A stretch of 64,000 bases of DNA from assembly GCF_013137895.1 (NCBI RefSeq), contig NZ_CP053538.1, positions 619,501 to 683,500 of the forward strand, read 5' to 3'. Position numbers and translations under genes: made by a program. This DNA comes from Hymenobacter taeanensis (lineage in GTDB: Bacteria > Bacteroidota > Bacteroidia > Cytophagales > Hymenobacteraceae). Within the stretch, counting starts at the first letter, position 1, and each line of letters begins with the position of its first letter. Positions 25,985 to 31,761 of this stretch are shown here, in pieces. The notes below the pieces were generated by a model. The model had not been told where the DNA came from. It was given only the letters and a program-made list of their open reading frames with translations, and did no database searches.

Positions 25985-27703
25985 TTAGCGCCGCCGGAAA
26001 TAGGCGCTAAAGGTGGAGCCAACTCCCAGCTCACTTTCTACCTCAATACGGCCCCCAGCGTTTTCCAGTATTTTCTTGACCATGTAAAGACCTATGCCGC
26101 TGCCTTCCACGTGGTCATGAAAGCGCTGAAACATATTGAAAAGCCGATGACTCTTCGTGACATCTAGGCCCAGGCCGTTGTCTTGTACTTGCAGCAGCAC
26201 GTAGTCTCCTGCTTCGTGGCAACGGATACTTACCCGGCCTTTTCGGTTAGGAGCATGGTATTTGAGCGCATTACTGAGCAGATTGTACACCACGGAGCGC
26301 AGGTTCTTCTCGGCGAACGAAATGGTAGAGCATTCTTCCACGTCAATTTCCAGCACCGCTTCAGCCTCCTGAAAAAGTGGGGCCAGGTCAAGGCAAACAT
26401 CTTTTATTACCTGCCCTAGTGCCACCAGCGTGGCCGGCTGATCGTTCTCCTTCTGCAGCTTTGTGACTTCTGTGAGGTGCTCAATGGTACGCTTAAAACG
26501 GTCCACGGAGTCTTGCATCATATCCAGGATGGGCTGCACCTGCTGCATATTGGTGCTGCCAGAGGGCAACTCCGAAAGCAGCGCGTACAATAGCCCCTCA
26601 ATATTGTTGATAGGGGCCTTCAGATCGTGTGAAGCCGTGTAAATAAAATTATCCAGATCAACATTGACGCGGGTTAGTTGGGCGTTGTATTCCTGCAGCT
26701 CCCGCTGGGCCTGATCTACACGCTCCATTGCCAGCTTCTGCTCGTGAATGTCGGTGTAGGTGCCAATCCACTGGATAATTTCGCCCTGACTGTTACGGGA
26801 GGGCAGTGCCCTACCCAGCATCCAACGGTACTCTCCGTGCTGGTTGCGCAGACGGCATTCTACTTCCAGCGCATCTGCCGTAGCCAACGACTTCAGCCAG
26901 CTGGTTGTGGCGGCCTCTACATCTTCTGGATGAATGCTCTGTAGCAACGGATCTGGCCAATCTCGGGGTTCATATTGGCCCACATAGTCAAACCAGCGCC
27001 GGTTGAGGTATGTGTTTTTGCCTTCTGCGCTGGCGGTCCAGGCAATCTGTGGGATGCCTTCCAGCATGCGGCGAGCTTCGGCCGCGGCCTGCTCTACGGC
27101 TTGCCGGGCCGCCGTTTGCCACTCTAACTCCTCATTTTTGCGGTTGATAACGGCATTCTGCTCTGTCACCAGCGCCTGAATGTCCTGTATCTTTTGCTGG
27201 GCCGAGAGGTCGGTTATAATCACTGCCAGTACAGGAGTATCATTGAACAACAGTCGGTTCATTGACACGGAGAAAGGCCGCAGAGATAGGTCCCGGGTTT
27301 GCAGGGGCATCTCACCTCGGCTTTTGCCCGCCCAGCCCTGCGCCAGCAGCTCACGCCAGTAGCCATGGAATGCCAACGGAATAAAGGCCGCGACGGAGCT
27401 GCCCATAACTTCTTCCAGGGCATACTGCAGCCAGCCGGCCAGACAGGCATTACAATATAGCACGGTGGCATCCTGACTGAGTAGCAGGGCTCCCTCATTC
27501 ATTTGCTCAATCAGGGTACGGTAGCCCTGGTCGGCGCCATGCAAGGTGAATATTTGTGGTCCGTCGGCACCGTGTACCGCCAGTGCATCTACAGCGCCCG
27601 TCCGGATAGCCAAAATCAGCTCTTCAGCTTCTTCCAGCTGCCAGCGCAACTCTTCATTTTTCCGAAGCAGTTCAGCGTACGTATCAGCAGGTATCTCCTT
27701 CAT
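25985..27703 (-). CDS. PAS-domain sensor histidine kinase of the Kai operon
   Basis: A 572-residue kinase and last gene of the kai operon. It starts with a coiled-coil and a stretch LAIRTGAVDALAV (31-43) known from kinases beside KaiB/KaiC. A first PAS-like sensor follows (about 60-170), then a linker helix and a second PAS domain (about 205-325, ending WIGTYTDIHEQK). The HisKA domain has the phospho-accepting His359 in YTASHDLKAP. The ATPase domain has the N box (NLLSNALKY, 474-482), G1 DNGLGLD (508-514) and G2 GSGIGL (534-539). It lacks transmembrane segments and the KaiB-like sensor of cyanobacterial SasA. It begins 2 bases after the kaiB2 stop, so it must be co-translated. No response regulator is next to it. 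Confidence 0.93.
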   Translation of the reverse strand: MKEIPADTYAELLRKNEELRWQLEEAEELILAIRTGAVDALAVHGADGPQIFTLHGADQGYRTLIEQMNEGALLLSQDATVLYCNACLAGWLQYALEEVMGSSVAAFIPLAFHGYWRELLAQGWAGKSRGEMPLQTRDLSLRPFSVSMNRLLFNDTPVLAVIITDLSAQQKIQDIQALVTEQNAVINRKNEELEWQTAARQAVEQAAAEARRMLEGIPQIAWTASAEGKNTYLNRRWFDYVGQYEPRDWPDPLLQSIHPEDVEAATTSWLKSLATADALEVECRLRNQHGEYRWMLGRALPSRNSQGEIIQWIGTYTDIHEQKLAMERVDQAQRELQEYNAQLTRVNVDLDNFIYTASHDLKAPINNIEGLLYALLSELPSGSTNMQQVQPILDMMQDSVDRFKRTIEHLTEVTKLQKENDQPATLVALGQVIKDVCLDLAPLFQEAEAVLEIDVEECSTISFAEKNLRSVVYNLLSNALKYHAPNRKGRVSIRCHEAGDYVLLQVQDNGLGLDVTKSHRLFNMFQRFHDHVEGSGIGLYMVKKILENAGGRIEVESELGVGSTFSAYFRRR

Positions 27704-27705
27704 GA

Positions 27706-28044
27706 CTAGCTATTGCTCAGAGGCACGTCAGGCAACCCCAGTGCGGCTAATACCTTTTTCTCCTCCGATAGGTCGCCGATGAGTCGGCGCAACGGTAAAG
27801 GCAACTTTTTCACCAGTGTAGGCGCGGCAATAATTTGCTCACGCTTGGCCAAGTCAGGCTGTTGATACATATCAATAATTAGCAACTCGTAGCGCCCCTG
27901 CAGGTGCCGCTCACAAAGCGCTTTAATGTTGCGCACCGCCCGGGTAGAGTTAGGTGTTGCCCCTGTAATATACAGATGCAGCACATACTCGGCCGGAGGG
28001 TTATCCTCGCTTTCGGGCGCAGTTCCCAGGGGATTATTTACCAT
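27706..28044 (-). CDS. kaiB: KaiB-family protein, second copy (KaiB2)
   Basis: A 112-residue thioredoxin-like KaiB. Residues 20-104 align with cyanobacterial KaiB ([33 protein letters not shown]). It has an N-terminal extension of about 19 residues. Cyanobacterial KaiB has Gly88-Leu-Asp90; the matching residues here are Ala101-Leu-Gly103. Gly88Ala and Asp90Arg changes are known to favour the KaiC-binding fold, so this copy may be biased to that state (inference). The ATG at 28044 overlaps the end of kaiB1 by 11 bases, showing translational coupling. Confidence 0.93.
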   Translation of the reverse strand: MVNNPLGTAPESEDNPPAEYVLHLYITGATPNSTRAVRNIKALCERHLQGRYELLIIDMYQQPDLAKREQIIAAPTLVKKLPLPLRRLIGDLSEEKKVLAALGLPDVPLSNS

Positions 28045-28357
28045 CAACCACCCGGATATCCAGTCCTACCAGCACCCGCTCCTGATTAGATAAGTCGCCA
28101 ATAATCTTCCGGATGGGCACGGGCACTTTCCGCACCAGCGTAGGAATGGCCAGTATCTGGTCGCCGGCCGCCAGCTGCGGGTGCTGGAGCAGGTCAATTA
28201 CCTCTAGTTGGTACCGCCCTTTCAGGTATTCTTCGCAGTACTTTTTCAGGTTGGCCAGCGCCGTCACCGACTTGGTGGTCTGGCCCGCTACGTATAGGCG
28301 CAGTTCCCATGTTTCTTCTTCCATTGTAGGTGCCGTGGTGGCAACGTCAGTCTTCAT
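28034..28357 (-). CDS. kaiB: KaiB-family protein, first copy (KaiB1)
   Basis: A 107-residue KaiB close to the cyanobacterial protein ([44 protein letters not shown]). It keeps the Gly98-Leu-Asp100 positions that match Gly88/Asp90 of cyanobacterial KaiB, so it should switch folds normally. In clock systems KaiB binds the KaiC CI ring and slows or resets its phosphorylation cycle. It lies 69 bases downstream of kaiC and overlaps kaiB2. Confidence 0.95.
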   Translation of the reverse strand: MKTDVATTAPTMEEETWELRLYVAGQTTKSVTALANLKKYCEEYLKGRYQLEVIDLLQHPQLAAGDQILAIPTLVRKVPVPIRKIIGDLSNQERVLVGLDIRVVDGK

Positions 28358-28426
28358 GCCGTAATAAAAAGTAGCCTATTGATCGGCCGAAGGAGTAGTT
28401 TGCTCACCTTCAGCAGCACCGGCCAG

Positions 28427-30109
28427 TTAGGGCTTGCCAATGCTGTTTTTCAACTGTCGGGTTTGTTCTTCGTGACTGATTTGCCGTAGCTCCTCTTCCA
28501 CTGATTCAAACTCAGTGCGCAGATTAGCAATGGTAGCTTCCAGCACGAGGCGCTTGCGGGCCAGTTCCCGATCTTTGCGCTCCTGCTCCTGGCGCACGGC
28601 CCGCGCCTGGGCCTGTTGTTGCAGTTGCTGGGTGAGGCGGCTAGCCCCGGTCACGATACCTTCCGGCCCGATTACCACATCCAGGAGTTGGATACCGTTA
28701 CTGGTAACGATAAACTCCCGCACTTGGTTGGAGTGCGCCATTCCGCGCGCCTTCAGAATACTGATACCACGGTTTCGCTCCCCAATGCCCTCCAAGTCGC
28801 GCACACTGATCCAGGTATCAACCAGCGATGAAACGCCTTCTTCCGTCATCTCCTGGCGCTGGCTGCTGCCGCTAAGCAGGGAGGTAAATAGCGCCGTGAT
28901 ATTATTCACCTTCAGAAAATCGATGAGACGAGTAAGCATGCTGCGCACCTCCGCAATATTGCCTACCGTAATCAGATTGCTGATAGGATCAATGATTACC
29001 GCATCAGGCTTGTGAATGCTCACTTGCTTGTGAATGCTCACCAAATGTTTTTCTAAGCCATTGAGGGTGGGCCGCGAGGCTTCAATCAGCAGCTGGCCAT
29101 TCTCAAGCCAGGGCGTGAGCTCAATACCCACCGAGTTCATGTTGCGCACCAGCTGCTGCGGCGACTCCTCAAAGGCAAAGAACAAGCAGGTGCCCCCCGT
29201 TCGGCAAACTTCGTTGGCGAAGCCCGCCGCCAGTGTGGTTTTGGCTGTGCCGGCTGTACCGGTTACCAATATGCTACTGCCTTTGTAAAAACCCTTTAGC
29301 CCAAACATCTCATCCAGCGCGGGCACGCCCGTTGACACTAGCTCATTCGAGACTTCATGATTAAGCAGCAGAGAAGTTACGGGCAGCACTGAAATGCCTT
29401 CCGTGGTAATCAGGTAGGGGTACTCATTGGTGCCGTGGGTGCTGCCGCGGTACTTCACAATGCGCAGGCGACGGGTAGTAATCTGGTCGATGACGCGGTT
29501 ATCCAGCAGAATCACGCAGTCAGAAACGTATTCTTCCAAGCCCTGCCGGGTTAAGGAGCCTTCTCCCCGCTCCGCCGTAATAACGGTGGTTACACCCTTG
29601 TCTTTGAGCCAGCGGAACAGGCGCCGAATTTCAGAACGCAGCACGGCCTGATTGGGAAAGCCCGAAAACAACGACTCGATGGTATCCAGCACCACCCGCT
29701 TGGCCCCGATGGAGTCAATGGCGTAGCCAAGCCGGATAAACAGGCCTTCCAGATCATACTCGCCCGTTTCCTCAATCTCGGAGCGGTCAATGTGCACGTG
29801 GTCGATGCGGAGCTTGCCGGCGGCCTGCAGACCATTCAGGTCAAACCCCAATGAGGTAACGTTGGCCGTAAGCTCCTCGGCAGTTTCCTCGAAGGCCATA
29901 AGCACTCCCGGCTCATCGTACTCCAGAATGCCGCGCACCAGAAACTCCACTCCCATGAGTGTTTTGCCACAGCCTGCGCTGCCGCACACCAGCGTTGGGC
30001 GCCCTTTAGGGAGGCCTCCTTCCGTAATCTCATCGAGCCCATCTATTCCGGTAGGCGCTTTAGGCAGTTGCGGCAGGCTGACGGGAGCAGGGGCGTTATG
30101 ATGTAGCAT
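28427..30109 (-). CDS. kaiC: KaiC-like double-domain ATPase/kinase
   Basis: A 560-residue KaiC with two RecA-like domains. CI: Walker A GSAGCGKT (43-50) and catalytic Glu74-Glu75. CII: Walker A GTAGTAKT (284-291; Ala in place of the usual third Gly) and Glu314-Glu315. The phosphorylation pair is Ser427-Ser428 (GVSSLVDTW) in place of cyanobacterial Ser431-Thr432. After residue 490 the tail is a coiled coil of about 70 residues, longer than in cyanobacteria and like the KaiA-independent KaiC of Rhodobacter sphaeroides. There is no kaiA. It is the first gene of the operon kaiC-kaiB1-kaiB2-kinase. Confidence 0.96.
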   Translation of the reverse strand: MLHHNAPAPVSLPQLPKAPTGIDGLDEITEGGLPKGRPTLVCGSAGCGKTLMGVEFLVRGILEYDEPGVLMAFEETAEELTANVTSLGFDLNGLQAAGKLRIDHVHIDRSEIEETGEYDLEGLFIRLGYAIDSIGAKRVVLDTIESLFSGFPNQAVLRSEIRRLFRWLKDKGVTTVITAERGEGSLTRQGLEEYVSDCVILLDNRVIDQITTRRLRIVKYRGSTHGTNEYPYLITTEGISVLPVTSLLLNHEVSNELVSTGVPALDEMFGLKGFYKGSSILVTGTAGTAKTTLAAGFANEVCRTGGTCLFFAFEESPQQLVRNMNSVGIELTPWLENGQLLIEASRPTLNGLEKHLVSIHKQVSIHKPDAVIIDPISNLITVGNIAEVRSMLTRLIDFLKVNNITALFTSLLSGSSQRQEMTEEGVSSLVDTWISVRDLEGIGERNRGISILKARGMAHSNQVREFIVTSNGIQLLDVVIGPEGIVTGASRLTQQLQQQAQARAVRQEQERKDRELARKRLVLEATIANLRTEFESVEEELRQISHEEQTRQLKNSIGKP

Positions 30110-30496
30110 GAATAGAAATTTTGAGCACCACTAGGTAAGCGGGGCTCCCGGCAGTGAATAAAATGGACCGCAGCCCGTTTTGAGCAAAAACTAACGGGTA
30201 GAAGAAGCCAGAGTATGGCAGGCTCCAACCGGCTGGAAGGCCACAGCCAAACAACCTGGATAGCAAGGCATTGCAATGGGCAAGCGGCTGATTTTCCGCT
30301 TGCCTGGAGTGCGTTGCGCTAGAGTGTGCGCATGCTTAAAAGCTAAAAGTACCCTTTTTCGTTTGTATTGTTTTGCTCGCCAGTCTGAGGGCGGCCCTGG
30401 ATACTGGTCTGGTGCACCACCGGCTTGGTTTTACCCCTGGCTGACGGCCTACATTTTGTGTAGGCCAGTTGGCAGCTTTTCCCCACACATGTTATT
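30110..30496. other. Divergent kaiC / SRA intergenic region
   Basis: 387 bases without a recognisable gene. On the kaiC side two near-matches to the -7 element exist on the minus strand: TAGTTTTT followed by G (30185-30193) and TACTTTTA (30341-30348). A short inverted repeat CCCGTT/AACGGG (about 30176-30199) overlaps the nearer one. The SRA gene promoter is on the right. Which element drives kaiC is undecided. Confidence 0.35.
30425..30458 (+). promoter_or_regulatory. Candidate promoter of the SRA-domain gene
   Basis: TTG (30425-30427), 22 bases, then TACATTTTG (30450-30458), one base longer than the consensus. The -7 element is inside a small inverted repeat GGCCTAC/GTAGGCC (30446-30466). 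Confidence 0.4.
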
Positions 30497-30949
30497 ATGT
30501 CGCTTCGCATTTTCGGTCACATTAGCTACTACCAGCCCGGCGATACATTTCCTAACCGCTTGGCACTAAGCCAAGCCGGCGTGCACCGGCCAACCCGGGC
30601 CGGTATTAGTGGCACCGCCGCAGAAGGGGCCGACTCTATAGTGCTGGCCGACCAGTATGAAGATGATGTGTTTGCGGAAAACGAGCTGACATATGCTGGC
30701 CACGGCGGCCGCGACCCTAAAACCGGTCATCAGGTCAGTGACCAAGAGCTAAACCCTAAAAACCAAGCACTTGTGCAAAGCCACACCACCGGTCAGCCCG
30801 TGCGCGTGGTGCGCAAAGTGGCCCACGAGGGAGAGATGGTGTATCGGTACGAAGGATTATATCGGGTGGCAGGCGTTACTTTTGAGTCCGGAAAATCTGG
30901 GTTTAAAGTCTGGAAATTTCGGCTGGTTCCTTTTACAGCTACAGCCTGA
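30497..30949 (+). CDS. Stand-alone SRA-YDG domain protein
   Basis: A 150-residue protein that is one complete SRA-YDG domain: FGHISYYQPGD, GISGTAAEGADSIVLADQYE, YAGHGGRD, SDQELNPKNQAL, PVRVVRK, YRYEGLYRV. In eukaryotic UHRF1 and bacterial enzymes this domain flips out and reads modified cytosine. Bacterial copies are usually fused to an HNH or other nuclease; none is fused or adjacent here. It is divergent from kaiC and 42 bases upstream of an O-methyltransferase. It could be a modified-DNA reader or a part of a restriction system whose nuclease is elsewhere. Confidence 0.9.
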   Translation: MSLRIFGHISYYQPGDTFPNRLALSQAGVHRPTRAGISGTAAEGADSIVLADQYEDDVFAENELTYAGHGGRDPKTGHQVSDQELNPKNQALVQSHTTGQPVRVVRKVAHEGEMVYRYEGLYRVAGVTFESGKSGFKVWKFRLVPFTATA

Positions 30950-30991
30950 TTATGTGCAGCGCAGTGGCCTAGCGCCTATTTCTCTTCATTT

Positions 30992-31636
30992 ATGTACCTC
31001 ACCGACGAAGCGCAGCACTACGCCGACCAGCACACCACGCCTGAGAGCGCGCTACTGGCGCGCCTCAACCGCGAAACCCACGTGCAGCTCTTGCACGCCC
31101 GGATGCTCTCGGGCCACGCCCAGGGCCGGCTGCTGAGCATGCTGAGCCACATGGTGCGGCCCCGGCGAGTTCTGGAGTTGGGCACGTTTACCGGTTACTC
31201 AGCGCTGTGCCTGGCTGAGGGGCTAACCGATGATGGCCTACTGCATACCGTTGAGCAGAACCCTGAGCTGGAAAGCCGCATTAGGCGCTACGTGCAGGAG
31301 GCGGGGCACGAAGCCCGAATTCAAGTACACATTGGTGATGCCCGCCACGTACTGGGTGGCCTGGCCGAAACCTGGGATCTGGTGTTCATCGACGCCGACA
31401 AAATCAATAACGACACCTACTACGAGCTGGTGCTGCCCCAGGTGCGCCCCGGTGGGTTCCTGCTGATTGACAACGTACTGTGGGGCGACAAGGTACTTCC
31501 CTCCTACTCGCCTAAGCCCTCTGATAAAGATACCCACGCCGTGCGGGCCTTTAATGACAAGGTACAGGCTGATGACCGGGTGGAAAATGTGTTTCTGCCC
31601 CTCCGCGACGGATTGCTGCTGGTTCGGAAGCGCTAG
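30992..31636 (+). CDS. O-methyltransferase (COMT-like, family 3)
   Basis: A 214-residue class I SAM enzyme of the O-methyltransferase family: an N-terminal helix region (HYADQHTTPESALLARL), SAM motif VLELGTFTGYSALCLA (about 54-69), the acidic loop TVEQNPE, FIDADKINNDTYYE with metal ligands Asp and Asn-Asp, and GGFLLIDNVLWGDKV. It methylates hydroxyl groups of small aromatic molecules; the natural substrate is unknown. It is likely co-transcribed with the SRA gene. Its TAG stop begins a TAGGCCAC element. Confidence 0.93.
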   Translation: MYLTDEAQHYADQHTTPESALLARLNRETHVQLLHARMLSGHAQGRLLSMLSHMVRPRRVLELGTFTGYSALCLAEGLTDDGLLHTVEQNPELESRIRRYVQEAGHEARIQVHIGDARHVLGGLAETWDLVFIDADKINNDTYYELVLPQVRPGGFLLIDNVLWGDKVLPSYSPKPSDKDTHAVRAFNDKVQADDRVENVFLPLRDGLLLVRKR

Positions 31637-31761
31637 GCCACATGCCGTGCGAGCCAAATATTAGAAATAGTATATCTATAAATCAGGGTATTTTCTGACT
31701 CCAACTAAACGTCGGGCTTTGTTTTGCGTCTATTGCGTCAGTGATTCATTATGCCTGATGT

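Noticed and set aside
27706..28357. One of the two small Kai-operon genes as a circadian KaiA
   Set aside because: Both align with KaiB from the first beta strand to the GDLS segment; neither has KaiA-type helices or length.
30992..31636. The O-methyltransferase as a DNA methylase partner of the SRA protein
   Set aside because: Its motifs are those of catechol-type O-methyltransferases; there is no DNA-methylase catalytic motif such as PCQ or DPPY.
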